Assembly: GCF_001761545.1 (NCBI RefSeq)
Contig: NZ_CP017326.1
Location: 1,054,001-1,118,000 of the forward strand
Reading direction: 5' to 3'
Source of the DNA: Weissella soli
Lineage (GTDB): Bacteria; Bacillota; Bacilli; Lactobacillales; Lactobacillaceae
Length of the DNA: 64,000 nucleotides
In this document: positions 53,043 to 61,624 of the stretch, piece after piece
Layout: each line of letters starts with the position of its first letter
Numbering within the stretch: the stretch's first letter is position 1
Translations under genes and position numbers: made by a program
The notes under the pieces: model-generated
Database searches by the model: none
What the model saw: only the letters and a program-made list of their open reading frames with translations
Told to the model about the DNA's origin: nothing

Positions 53043-53504
53043 CTAACTACGGGCAACCATTGAAGATACTTTTGCGTGACGAGCAATATACGCCGCCTGC
53101 GAACCAATGGAATCCCAGAAGCCCTGCTTTGAGTGGGCCCCCACGATAATCAAATCAGCTCCGACTTCCGGTGCGATCTGGTTAACCAATACTTCACCAG
53201 CCTTGGCACCATCCGCAAAAATGGTCCGAACATTCTTAGCACCCTGTGACTCAGCATATGCTTTATAGCGTGCTAAATTAGCTTCAAATTCTTTACGCTT
53301 AGCGATCACTGCCCCCAGGTTTAAAGCATCGATCGTTGATAAGTCACCCATTTCAAGGATAGTTGTAATCGTCAATTGTGCATCATCTTCTGACGCTTGG
53401 TGAATCGCATTTGCTAAGGCAAAATAACCTTGCTCAGATTCATCAACCCCCACCAAGATATGCTTGTATTGTGTTGGTTCAATATTTAAGTTCAATTCAG
53501 ACAT
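53043..53504 (-). CDS. Universal stress protein (UspA family)
   Basis: A 153-residue UspA-type protein. HILVGVDESEQGYFALANAI opens the ATP-binding fold, and GADLIIVGAHSKQGF (about 118-132) carries the G-2X-G-9X-G-like ATP loop region. The start is ATG 53504 after AGGGGG, 15 bases after the mntH stop, so it is co-transcribed with mntH. It may help survive Mn-linked oxidative stress, a contextual guess. Confidence 0.9.
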   Translation of the reverse strand: MSELNLNIEPTQYKHILVGVDESEQGYFALANAIHQASEDDAQLTITTILEMGDLSTIDALNLGAVIAKRKEFEANLARYKAYAESQGAKNVRTIFADGAKAGEVLVNQIAPEVGADLIIVGAHSKQGFWDSIGSQAAYIARHAKVSSMVARS

Positions 53505-53518
53505 CTCATATTCCCCCT

Positions 53519-54892
53519 TTAGAATATACCGATAATCAATTTGATGTTCAAATAAGTTAGGACCGTAAAGACGATCCACCCGATAATGGTCATCCACTTG
53601 GCATTCACGAATTCACCCATCATCTTCTTTGACGATGTGAAGTAAATCAACGGTGCCATTGAGAATGGTAGTGCCACTGATAGGAACACTTGCGAGAAGA
53701 TTAGGAGTTCATCCAATTTTGCTTCTGAACCGCCATACAATAAAGTAAATGTCACCACTGGTGCCAAAGCAAACCCACGTGTTAAGATACGTTGCGCCCA
53801 CATCGGCATCTTTAAGTGCAAGAAGCCACTCATGATGACTTCACCAGTTAAGGTACCCGTGATGGTTGAGTTTTGACCAGAAGCCAATAAAGCAACCGCA
53901 AATAAAGTCGACAAGATTGGTGAGGCGACCGCCCCAGCAATCGTGCTATCACTAAGCGCGCGATACATGTTGCCAAAAGTTCCAACTGAGTCAGCATGCC
54001 CGAAAAACAAGGCCGCCCCCAAAACCAATAACAATGAGTTAATAACAAAAGCCAATGATAGTTGAATCGTTGAATCCCACGCCATCAACTTAACGGATTC
54101 CCGCAATTCTGACTTATTTTCATGATCAATATTACGCGTTTGGACGATTGATGAATGTAAGTACAAATTATGTGGCATCACTGTGGCACCCACAATTCCT
54201 AGGGCCATCGTTAATTGCGATGAACTCGCCCCCTGCGGAATATGTGTATCCAGTGTTTGTAAGGCTGGTAAGTACCCACCAAAAATGGCCACCAAATTAG
54301 GATTTGACAACGCAACTAAATAACCGAAGATGACTAAAATGGTTAGAATCAAGGTCATCACGATGGCCTCGATCTTGCGGAAACCAAACTTCATTAAACC
54401 AAGCAATAAAATAACGTCAAGCGCCGTTGTCAAAACAGACGCGATCATTGACCAGCCAAAGAGTAAGTGCAAAGCAATCGCACCACCGATAACTTCGGCG
54501 ATATCTGTAGCCATCAGGGCTAATTCAGTAATCACCCATAAAATGATGCCACCAACCTTGTTTGTATGTTTACGCGTCGCCTGCGCCAAATCTTGTTGTT
54601 TCACCATCCCCAGCTTACCAGCCATGTATTGCAACATCATGGCAACCAGCGAGGACAATAGCACAATAGAAAGGAGTGAATAATGGTATTGGGCACCACC
54701 ACTAACTGAGGTAACCCAGTTACCTGGATCCATGTACCCAACAGCGACGAGCGCCCCGGGACCTGAAAAAGCTATCAATTTGCGCCAAAAACTACCTGTC
54801 TTTGGTACTTCGATTGAACCATTGACATCGCCAAGGCTCTTCTCTTCGACATTTGCTGCCCCTGCTGGGCGAGCTGCATTAGAATTCGTCAT
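53519..54892 (-). CDS. mntH: Mn2+/Fe2+ Nramp transporter
   Basis: A 457-residue Nramp transporter with 11-12 membrane segments. Metal ligands are in GYMDPGNW (TM1, about 52-59) and [15 protein letters not shown] (TM6), both canonical. The N terminus has an extra ~35-residue hydrophilic extension. It imports Mn2+ with protons. ATG 54892 follows AAAGGAGATATTTGA. A strong promoter and a structured leader of about 240 bases precede it. Confidence 0.94.
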   Translation of the reverse strand: MTNSNAARPAGAANVEEKSLGDVNGSIEVPKTGSFWRKLIAFSGPGALVAVGYMDPGNWVTSVSGGAQYHYSLLSIVLLSSLVAMMLQYMAGKLGMVKQQDLAQATRKHTNKVGGIILWVITELALMATDIAEVIGGAIALHLLFGWSMIASVLTTALDVILLLGLMKFGFRKIEAIVMTLILTILVIFGYLVALSNPNLVAIFGGYLPALQTLDTHIPQGASSSQLTMALGIVGATVMPHNLYLHSSIVQTRNIDHENKSELRESVKLMAWDSTIQLSLAFVINSLLLVLGAALFFGHADSVGTFGNMYRALSDSTIAGAVASPILSTLFAVALLASGQNSTITGTLTGEVIMSGFLHLKMPMWAQRILTRGFALAPVVTFTLLYGGSEAKLDELLIFSQVFLSVALPFSMAPLIYFTSSKKMMGEFVNAKWMTIIGWIVFTVLTYLNIKLIIGIF

Positions 54893-55137
54893 TCAAATAT
54901 CTCCTTTGATTTCTCTCGGGCAAAAAGATCGAATTACGCCTTATCAGCCTACATATTAACTATTCACTTGTGATGCAAATCCAGGTCAGTTGAGCCTGGC
55001 AAAACGCTTGCCTGATTCTAAGTGAGTATGTAACACATACTTTGACAAGTGCTAAATAAATTTCATAAAGACTGTCATACAACTTGGCTGTTATAAGCTT
55101 ATGAAAAATACTTAACTCGGCTATTTCTGCCTTAGTA
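54893..55137 (-). promoter_or_regulatory. Structured 5' leader of mntH (unassigned)
   Basis: On the minus strand an mRNA from 55137 would carry the hairpin AGTATGT-n3-ACATACT (55025-55041), an outer pairing TCACTT/AAGTGA (55020-55025 with 54964-54969), and inside it GGCAA-n5-TTGCC (54998-55012) and CCAGG-n9-CCTGG (54981-54999), which share two bases. It does not match the yybP-ykoY manganese riboswitch. AGTATGT-n3-ACATACT could also be a DNA operator. Confidence 0.5.
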
Positions 55138-55144
55138 TACCTTT

Positions 55145-55173
55145 ATATTACTTAAGGTTCATTAAAGCGTCAA
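55145..55173 (-). promoter_or_regulatory. mntH promoter
   Basis: TTGACG (55168-55173), 17 bases, TAATAT (55145-55150) on the minus strand. Confidence 0.75.
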
Positions 55174-55521
55174 CTACTTTAATGCACCTTTGCATAGACG
55201 ATGAGCGGTGTTTTCGCCTGATTAAAAAGCAGGTATCGAGCAAACATCACATGCAATCGCTTCCAATTAAAATATCTCAAAATGATTAACTTATTTTCTC
55301 ACGCTAGATTCCTACCGGTAGCGCATCTCCATCCCGATCAAAGTCATAACGAACGCTGGCAGTTACTGCCACAAGCGCATAAAACAAAACTGGCCGGTAA
55401 AATTCCGGTGTAATACCGAAAGCTTACCGACCAGTTCACCGTTAACACGCTACCCCAATCTTATGGATAACACAATGTGATGGGCCTATGTCATCGATCG
55501 TTTCTGTGTCGTCTGATCAGC
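55174..55521. other. Intergenic stretch with one terminator and no supported gene
   Basis: No gene with a start codon and ribosome site. It contains a long terminator hairpin (55381-55436). The rest, including the 55300-55380 stretch, holds short open frames on both strands but nothing convincing. Confidence 0.6.
55381..55436 (-). terminator. Terminator of the YagU-like gene
   Basis: On minus AACTGGTCGGTAA pairs with TTACCGGCCAGTT (one G-U) with an inner hairpin TTTCGG/CCGGAA, then TTTTGTTTT. About 85 bases after the stop. Confidence 0.75.
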
Positions 55522-55995
55522 TTATGAAAACAGGACAAGGACATAAACATAGCAGACCTGTATCATGAATCCCCAAATCGCGTGGCCTAATAATTCTGAA
55601 AAGTGTTCAGCTAGGGGCTGATTTTTGATTGGTGGCACCGTATGCATCGTTGGCAGAATAATCAGATGAAAAATTGCCCAGATAAACACACCATACAAGC
55701 TCCCCTGTCCTAGGCTGACAAAAGAGAACTGCGCGCTCGCAATAATATAGACAAAACTGAAGAAGATGGAAAACCCAAAATGCATTAGTAGTGATATATA
55801 TTGCACACGTTGCCCGGAAAACAGGAAATAACGGTGTGTAAATCGCTCCGAAAAGCCGATTTGTTGTAAGAGATGCTGTGGTGGGTTCGTTTCATTTCGT
55901 TCAGGCGTTCTTGGCGGTAATAGGATTTCCCAGCCTAATTTAAAGAATCCTGACGCTAGCCCACCAAGTAATCCAGCGATTAGTAATATTAGCAT
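55522..55995 (-). CDS. YagU-like membrane protein (DUF1440)
   Basis: A 157-residue protein with about four membrane segments; the pattern of LLIAGLLGGLASGFFKLGWEILLPPRTPER and the closing HAIWGFMIQVCYVYV resembles YagU/DUF1440. In E. coli YagU is linked to acid resistance. Function here is unproven. ATG 55995 follows AAGGAGC. A single gene. Confidence 0.72.
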   Translation of the reverse strand: MLILLIAGLLGGLASGFFKLGWEILLPPRTPERNETNPPQHLLQQIGFSERFTHRYFLFSGQRVQYISLLMHFGFSIFFSFVYIIASAQFSFVSLGQGSLYGVFIWAIFHLIILPTMHTVPPIKNQPLAEHFSELLGHAIWGFMIQVCYVYVLVLFS

Positions 55996-56054
55996 AACAA
56001 GCTCCTTTTTAGAATTATTATATCATTTAAATGATAACCCAACCCCCTGGAAGC

Positions 56055-56354
56055 TTATTTAACACCTAATAACATTTTGGCATAGGGCGTCATCATATCC
56101 TTATGCCACCGGGGCGTCCAAACTACCCGAAACGCAACGAGTTCAATCGCACTGCTCGCTAAAACGGCGCGTCGAATCCGTTTTTCTAACAAATCAGTCA
56201 ACGGACAACCCAGCATTGTCCAAGTAAGTGTAATGATGGCCTGCTGATTGACCACTTCAATATTATAAATCAGGCCCAAAGCTACGATGTCACACCGTAA
56301 CTCAGGATCTTCAACCGTGGCTAACCTGGCCGCTATTTCTGCTCTTAATAACAT
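56055..56354 (-). CDS. sufT: SufT/PaaD-like Fe-S assembly factor (DUF59)
   Basis: A 99-residue MIP18-family protein. EDPELRCDIVALGLIYNIEV and the later MLGCPLTDLLEKRI (with the conserved Cys) are the family signatures. It helps mature Fe-S proteins. The last gene of the suf cluster, starting two bases after the sufB stop, so it is coupled to it; its ribosome site is weak. Note CDIVALGLIYN holds Cys instead of the usual residue. Confidence 0.88.
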   Translation of the reverse strand: MLLRAEIAARLATVEDPELRCDIVALGLIYNIEVVNQQAIITLTWTMLGCPLTDLLEKRIRRAVLASSAIELVAFRVVWTPRWHKDMMTPYAKMLLGVK

Positions 56355-56358
56355 GCAA

Positions 56359-57795
56359 TCACCCGACTGAACCGGTCATTTCAAAACTCATTAACCGATT
56401 GAGTTCCACTGCGTATTCCATGGGTAGCTCCTTAATGAAGGGTTCCGCAAACCCCATGATAATCATAGCGGTCGTATCCCGCTCACTAATACCCCGTGAC
56501 ATACAATACTGTAATTGGCTTTCCGATAATTTCGACACCTTTGCCTCATGCTCCAAAGTTACTAATCCATTTTCAATACGATTGTATGGTAGCGTATCAG
56601 CCGCTGAAAGATCGTCCATTAGGATCGTGTCACACTCGATGTGCGCAAAGGAACCCGCTGCATCTTTGCCAAATCTGACATCGCCTCGATAATCAGTCCG
56701 CCCACCGTTGTGTGCGATCGATTTTGAAATAATGGATGAGGTCGTCTGCGGGGCATTATGAATCATCCGGGCGCCAGAATCCAATTGAATCCCCGCCCCC
56801 GCAACAGCAATCGACAACATCGTCCCCCGGGCACCCCGACCTTGCAAATAAACCGATGGGTATTTCATGGTCACTTTTGAGCCAAAATTACCATCGATCC
56901 ATTCCATGGTGGCATTTTCATAGGCATACGCCCGTTTCGTTTCTAGGGAATAGACATTCTTTGACCAATTTTGAATGGTCGTATAGCGCGCATAGGCATG
57001 GGCTTTAACAATCACTTCTACCACGGCCGCATGCATCGCCTCACCCGAGTACATAGGGGCCGAACAACCTTCGACATACTCCACATGTGCTCCCTCCTCG
57101 ACGATGATGAGCGTCCGTTCAAACTGTCCCTCATTCGCGCGGTTAATCCGAAAATACGATTGGATCGGCACCTTGACTTCAACCCCTTTAGGTACATAGA
57201 TGAAGGTGCCTCCAGACCAAACAGCACCATTCAAAGCTGTAAAAAAATTATCATTTGGACCAACTAAACTTCCAAAATATGCCCGCACCAACTCAGGATA
57301 TTCCTGAACGGCTGTATCCATATCAGTAAAAATGATCCCTAACTGTTCAAATTCTTTTTTTAACCGGTGATACACAACCTCCGATTCAAACTGTGCCGAT
57401 GAACCCGCCAACCAGCGTCGTTCAGCTTCTGGTACGCCTAATCTTTCAAATGTCGTTTTTAACGTGGTAGGCACATCTGCCCAATCACGATAACGCTCAG
57501 CCGTTGGCTTATTGTAATAGTAGATTTTATCAAAATCAATTTTGGATAAATCTGGTCCATAGGTTGGTAAAGTTGCTTGGCGATAAATGTTATAGGCCTC
57601 TAAGCGCAACGCTAACATCCAAGCAGGTTCATTTTTGGCTGCTGAAATCTGTCGCACGATGCTCTCATTTAACCCCTGTCCCGTTGAAATAACCGGGTCG
57701 ACATCATCGGCATAATTCAAAGCGTCATGACTAACCTCAGTTTCAAGAATGGCTTGGGTGTCGGCTAAAGCTTTGGCCCGTTCAATTTCTGCCAT
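56359..57795 (-). CDS. sufB: Fe-S scaffold subunit SufB
   Basis: A 478-residue SufB of normal length. GSKVTMKYPSVYLQGRGARG and IISKSIAHNGGRTDYRGDV are family-specific, and EHEAKVSKLSESQLQYCMSRGISE closes the core beta-helix. It forms the SufBCD scaffold with SufC and SufD. The start is ATG 57795 (MAEIERAK) after AGAGG, overlapping the sufU end by 14 bases. Confidence 0.95.
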   Translation of the reverse strand: MAEIERAKALADTQAILETEVSHDALNYADDVDPVISTGQGLNESIVRQISAAKNEPAWMLALRLEAYNIYRQATLPTYGPDLSKIDFDKIYYYNKPTAERYRDWADVPTTLKTTFERLGVPEAERRWLAGSSAQFESEVVYHRLKKEFEQLGIIFTDMDTAVQEYPELVRAYFGSLVGPNDNFFTALNGAVWSGGTFIYVPKGVEVKVPIQSYFRINRANEGQFERTLIIVEEGAHVEYVEGCSAPMYSGEAMHAAVVEVIVKAHAYARYTTIQNWSKNVYSLETKRAYAYENATMEWIDGNFGSKVTMKYPSVYLQGRGARGTMLSIAVAGAGIQLDSGARMIHNAPQTTSSIISKSIAHNGGRTDYRGDVRFGKDAAGSFAHIECDTILMDDLSAADTLPYNRIENGLVTLEHEAKVSKLSESQLQYCMSRGISERDTTAMIIMGFAEPFIKELPMEYAVELNRLMSFEMTGSVG

Positions 57796-58237
57796 GGTGC
57801 ACCTCTTTTTCTTCATCTAATAAATCGCGCATCACGTGCCATGGTTGAGTGGCACAAGGCAGGCGCGCCGGGAATTGTTGGACACCAGCAAGCAACACCG
57901 TCTCACCTAAGCCGTCTTGCACAACGGTGTCGCCACGAACCAACTGCAAAAATTGATCGATTAAGGCACGTCCTTCAGACACCGAATGCTGTACAAGTAG
58001 ATCAGACATCATGGATGCACTCGCTTGATGAATCGCACACCCCTGACCAACCCAACCAATCTCAGCAATCAACCCCGTTTCAGCACGCAATACATTAATG
58101 ACAATGCGATCACCACAACTGGCATTGGCGCCTTGTCCCATCCCGGTACGCTTGGCTAATTCACCATAATGATGGGGATGTTGGCTGTATTCAACGAGCA
58201 CTTGGCGATATAACAGATCTAAATTTGAAAGGGCCAT
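57782..58237 (-). CDS. sufU: SufU sulfur-transfer protein
   Basis: A 151-residue zinc-containing sulfur acceptor for SufS. Zinc ligands Cys41 (ASCGDR) with Asp43, Cys67 (GQGCAIHQ) and Cys128 (RLPCATQPW) are all present. ATG 58237 follows GGAGG. It lies between sufS and sufB, overlapping the latter. Confidence 0.94.
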   Translation of the reverse strand: MALSNLDLLYRQVLVEYSQHPHHYGELAKRTGMGQGANASCGDRIVINVLRAETGLIAEIGWVGQGCAIHQASASMMSDLLVQHSVSEGRALIDQFLQLVRGDTVVQDGLGETVLLAGVQQFPARLPCATQPWHVMRDLLDEEKEVHHGRN

Positions 58238-58240
58238 CGG

Positions 58241-59473
58241 TTACCTCCGAAAATAAACAATAATTTCATCTAATGCCACTAAAAAACGGTGGACCTCAGC
58301 GAGCGTGTTGTAGGGTGCTAAGCTGACCCTGACCGTCCCCGTATTCGTCAGGCCCAGCGCATGCATCAAGGGTTGCGCACAGTGATGCCCTGCACGTACA
58401 GCAATGCCTAGTTGATCTAGGGCCGTTGCGACATCGTGGGGATGCACACCAGCCAGGTTAAAGGAAATAATTGGGCTACCTGAGACACCATAAGTAGTCA
58501 CGGCCACCCGGTGCGCGAGACCTGCAAGTAAGGCTTGCGCTAGGCGTAGGACATGTTGTTGTAAGCCCACCTGATCTAACGTCTGTAGCCACGTGATCAC
58601 CGCGGCCAATCCAACCGCACCGCCAACATTTGGCGTCCCCGCCTCCAAACGTTCTGGTAATGGTAACCACTCGGCGGTCGTATTAGTGACTAGCGCTACC
58701 ATGCCACCACCGATCAAGGCCGGTTCAATTTGATTTAGCAAGGCGGGTTTCCCGTAGAGCACCCCGATGCCCATTGGACCATACAGTTTGTGCCCAGAAA
58801 ACACAAGATAATCAACATCTAATGCGACAACATCTATCGTCATATGCACTATCGCTTGGGCGGCATCAGCCACCACCACCGCACCAACTTGATGGGCCAT
58901 GGCACTCACTCGACGCATATCAATCGTTGTACCAGTCACGTTGGACATCATAGTGAGGGCCACGATCTTTGTTTGCGGTACCAGCTTATCTTCAAACGCT
59001 GCCCAGTCGAATGCATTGCTTGGTGTCAACCCAATGACAACTAGTTTAGCCCCGGTTTGTTGGGCGAGTCGTTGCCAGGGCAAAAAATTGGCATGGTGTT
59101 CAAATACCGAGACGATAATTTCATCTGTCTCGGTGAGCTGTTGCGCAAAACTCTGAGCCACCCAGTTCAATCCTTCAGTACTGCCTTTTGTGAAAATGAC
59201 GTCAGTTGCCGTTGGTGCATGAATAAAATCAGCCACCGTCTGCCGGGCCTGATCGTATAATTCCGTGGACCGGGTACCTAAAGTGTGCACACCCCGGTGG
59301 ACATTGGCCTTATTATTTGAGTAATAGTTGGTCACCGCATCAATAGCTACTTGTGGTGATTGGGCCGTGGCTGCGTTATCAAAATAGATCAAGGGTTCGT
59401 CATTAATTGGTTGGTCTAACCCTGGAAAGGCCGCGCGAAAAGAATTTAGTTCATCTTGATGCACTTGTTTCAC
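58241..59473 (-). CDS. sufS: Cysteine desulfurase SufS
   Basis: A 410-residue group II cysteine desulfurase. The PLP lysine is Lys229 in FSGHKLYGP, and the catalytic cysteine is Cys365 in RAGHHCAQPLM. DNAATAQSPQ and TKGSTEGLN are family marks. The start is GTG 59473, nine bases after GAGGAGG, overlapping sufD by 23 bases. It gives sulfur to SufU. Confidence 0.95.
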   Translation of the reverse strand: MKQVHQDELNSFRAAFPGLDQPINDEPLIYFDNAATAQSPQVAIDAVTNYYSNNKANVHRGVHTLGTRSTELYDQARQTVADFIHAPTATDVIFTKGSTEGLNWVAQSFAQQLTETDEIIVSVFEHHANFLPWQRLAQQTGAKLVVIGLTPSNAFDWAAFEDKLVPQTKIVALTMMSNVTGTTIDMRRVSAMAHQVGAVVVADAAQAIVHMTIDVVALDVDYLVFSGHKLYGPMGIGVLYGKPALLNQIEPALIGGGMVALVTNTTAEWLPLPERLEAGTPNVGGAVGLAAVITWLQTLDQVGLQQHVLRLAQALLAGLAHRVAVTTYGVSGSPIISFNLAGVHPHDVATALDQLGIAVRAGHHCAQPLMHALGLTNTGTVRVSLAPYNTLAEVHRFLVALDEIIVYFRR

Positions 59474-60164
59474 CCGACATCGCCTCCTCTAGTTCAGTAA
59501 ATACCTTTTGTTGCATGGTTGTTGATAAACTGACCAATGCCGGGGCCATAAATCCCCTTGTCACCAGCTGTTGCGCCAAATTCATGGCAATCCCGCGACT
59601 TAACAGATACAGCAACTGCGTTTGATTCACCTGACCAACTGAGGCTGCATGCCCCGCTAAGACGTCATTTTCATCAATCAACAGGATCGGATCGACACTG
59701 CCTGTGGCGGTTTCGTCTAACATCAGTAAGCGTGATGTTTGCTGGGCATCGGCACCCACGGCACCCGCAAATATCTGACCAACACTCTTAAAATCAACGT
59801 GACTACGAGCCATGACTAACCCCCGTTGCTCAATATATCCGCGCGTGTGGCGACCGTTATTCTGCATTTTGGTCACAATCGTCTTATGGTTAGTCGCATG
59901 TGCGACCGTGACAACGGCTAAAAATGCCTGGGCGCCTTCGCCGGTGACCATCATCTCCAAATGAATGGTACGACTGCCGGTAGCCAATGATAATACCACC
60001 ATGTGCACCACTTGCTGTGGTCGGGTCACTACTACCTTAACTGTGGCCACCAGCGAGGCCACATGCGCTTGATCTTCAATGATTAAAGTGACGTCATCGA
60101 TTGATTCCAGTACGATCGTCATGTCACCGGCGATTAAGCGTCGGTGTAACACTTGCTGTGTCAT
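59451..60164 (-). CDS. sufD: Short SufD, about half length
   Basis: A 237-residue SufD, against about 420-440 in typical Firmicutes. It keeps the C-terminal core: HVDFKSVGQIFAGAVGADAQQTS, then DPILLIDENDVLAGHAASVGQV with the conserved His, and LLYLLSRGI. Most of the N-terminal beta-helix region is missing. No frameshift is visible: ATG 60164 overlaps the sufC stop by four bases (ATGA), so the short form looks native. It would still pair with SufB and SufC. Confidence 0.85.
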   Translation of the reverse strand: MTQQVLHRRLIAGDMTIVLESIDDVTLIIEDQAHVASLVATVKVVVTRPQQVVHMVVLSLATGSRTIHLEMMVTGEGAQAFLAVVTVAHATNHKTIVTKMQNNGRHTRGYIEQRGLVMARSHVDFKSVGQIFAGAVGADAQQTSRLLMLDETATGSVDPILLIDENDVLAGHAASVGQVNQTQLLYLLSRGIAMNLAQQLVTRGFMAPALVSLSTTMQQKVFTELEEAMSGETSASR

Positions 60165-60943
60165 TCGTACACCTCGTCCGTTAAGGTCACCTCAAGACCT
60201 AATGCATCACGGAGTTTAGCATAGCCTGTTTTTTCGAGGTCCTTCGCTAGTTGGGCACCCCCGGTGGTCACGATGCGACCATCCATCATAATGTGCACGA
60301 AATCTGGTGTAATGTAATCTAACAATCGCTGATAATGCGTGATCATTAAGGCTCCAAATGCCGTTGACCGCATTGCATTGACACCTTTAGCCACCACTTT
60401 TAATGCATCGATATCGAGGCCTGAATCAATTTCATCTAAAATTGCAAACTCGGGTTGTAGCATCATCAGTTGGAGAATCTCATTACGTTTCTTCTCGCCA
60501 CCCGAGAAGCCCTCGTTTAAATAACGCGTCGTCATATCACCGGCCATATCTAAAAAAGCACTCACCTCCGCTAATTTATCTAAATATGTCTTGATACCAA
60601 TTTGTTGATCGGCTGGTCGGCGGGCATTGATGGCTGCACGAATAAACTCGGCATTCGTGACACCGGGGACTTCCACGGGATACTGCATGGCCAAGAACAA
60701 ACCAGCACGGGCGCGGGCATCGATGGTCAACTCACTAATGTCCTGCCCATTTAACCAAATCGTGCCCTGCGTAATTTCATAATTTGGAAATCCCATCACC
60801 ACATTGGCAAGGGTCGATTTACCAGTACCATTTGGGCCCATAATTGCATGGATTTCACCCGTATTGATGGTTAAATTAATGCCTTTAAGGATCGGTTGGC
60901 CCGCAACCGTCGCATGCAAATCAATAATTTTTAATTGCCCCAT
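60161..60943 (-). CDS. sufC: SufC ATPase
   Basis: A 260-residue cytoplasmic ABC-type ATPase of the Fe-S scaffold. Walker A is GPNGTGKST (about 36-44), the signature EGFSGGEKKRNEI, and Walker B FAILDEIDSGLD. The start is ATG 60943 after TAGGAGA, 18 bases after the nrdG stop. It binds SufB and SufD and drives scaffold opening. Confidence 0.95.
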   Translation of the reverse strand: MGQLKIIDLHATVAGQPILKGINLTINTGEIHAIMGPNGTGKSTLANVVMGFPNYEITQGTIWLNGQDISELTIDARARAGLFLAMQYPVEVPGVTNAEFIRAAINARRPADQQIGIKTYLDKLAEVSAFLDMAGDMTTRYLNEGFSGGEKKRNEILQLMMLQPEFAILDEIDSGLDIDALKVVAKGVNAMRSTAFGALMITHYQRLLDYITPDFVHIMMDGRIVTTGGAQLAKDLEKTGYAKLRDALGLEVTLTDEVYE

Positions 60944-60961
60944 AATTTCTCCTAACCGCAT

Positions 60962-61624
60962 TTAGCGACCAATATCTTCATGCCGCATCGCACTAAGTTC
61001 ATTTTTATCTTGCGTGTCACTTAACCCGCCATCCTGGACAGCCACGTAATCGTCCTGCCACAACACTATTTGATCTTGCATCAGTGAGGCTGCAACATCA
61101 ATCATGCGTTGATTACTTGAGCCACGAAAACGTAGCGTTAAATCCATTAATGCTTGCACAAACCGGCCATCGACGACGACGTCAATTTCATGCAGCAAGG
61201 CGATTTTGTCGGCCGTTTCTTCTTGCAATTCTTCCCAGGTATACCCAGTCCATGTCCAAATATCTTTCGTATGTCCAAACTCAGCCCGCACTCGTCGCGC
61301 TAATCGCAGGGTCACACCCGTATTTAAAAACGGTTCACCACCTAAAAGTGTCAACCCCTGGACATAGGGCTGCCGCAGATCCGCGATAATTTGTTCTTCC
61401 AAGGCTGCTGAATACGGTTCTCCATATTGGAATTTTTGCGCCACCACGTTATAACAGCCAGGACACAAAAACTTACAACCAGATACATATAGTGAACAGC
61501 GAACGCCCGGGCCATCTACCATTACAAAGGGTTTATAATCGGCGACACGATCTAGTGATAGATCTGCTGATCGCCACTCTTGTGGTTCAGGATTCTGTAT
61601 CCCAGAGGTTGATTTCGTAACCAT
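60962..61624 (-). CDS. nrdG: Anaerobic ribonucleotide reductase activating protein
   Basis: A 220-residue radical SAM enzyme that puts the glycyl radical on NrdD. The [4Fe-4S] cysteines are Cys50, Cys54 and Cys57 in SGCKFLCPGCY; LLGGEPFLN follows. It needs the Fe-S cluster that the suf products make, encoded 18 bases downstream. ATG 61624 follows GGAGG inside the nrdD end. Confidence 0.95.
   Translation of the reverse strand: MVTKSTSGIQNPEPQEWRSADLSLDRVADYKPFVMVDGPGVRCSLYVSGCKFLCPGCYNVVAQKFQYGEPYSAALEEQIIADLRQPYVQGLTLLGGEPFLNTGVTLRLARRVRAEFGHTKDIWTWTGYTWEELQEETADKIALLHEIDVVVDGRFVQALMDLTLRFRGSSNQRMIDVAASLMQDQIVLWQDDYVAVQDGGLSDTQDKNELSAMRHEDIGR

Noticed and set aside
55041-55080. Plus-strand promoter-like TTGACA with ATAAAG 17 bases later
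   Set aside because: Weak -10 and no plus-strand gene downstream.
54901-55140. yybP-ykoY manganese riboswitch upstream of mntH
   Set aside because: Conserved sequence blocks of that family could not be found, so the leader is left unassigned.
55290-55440. Possible gene remnant: open frames on both strands of 40 or more codons
   Set aside because: No start codon with a ribosome site, and part of it forms a clear terminator hairpin.
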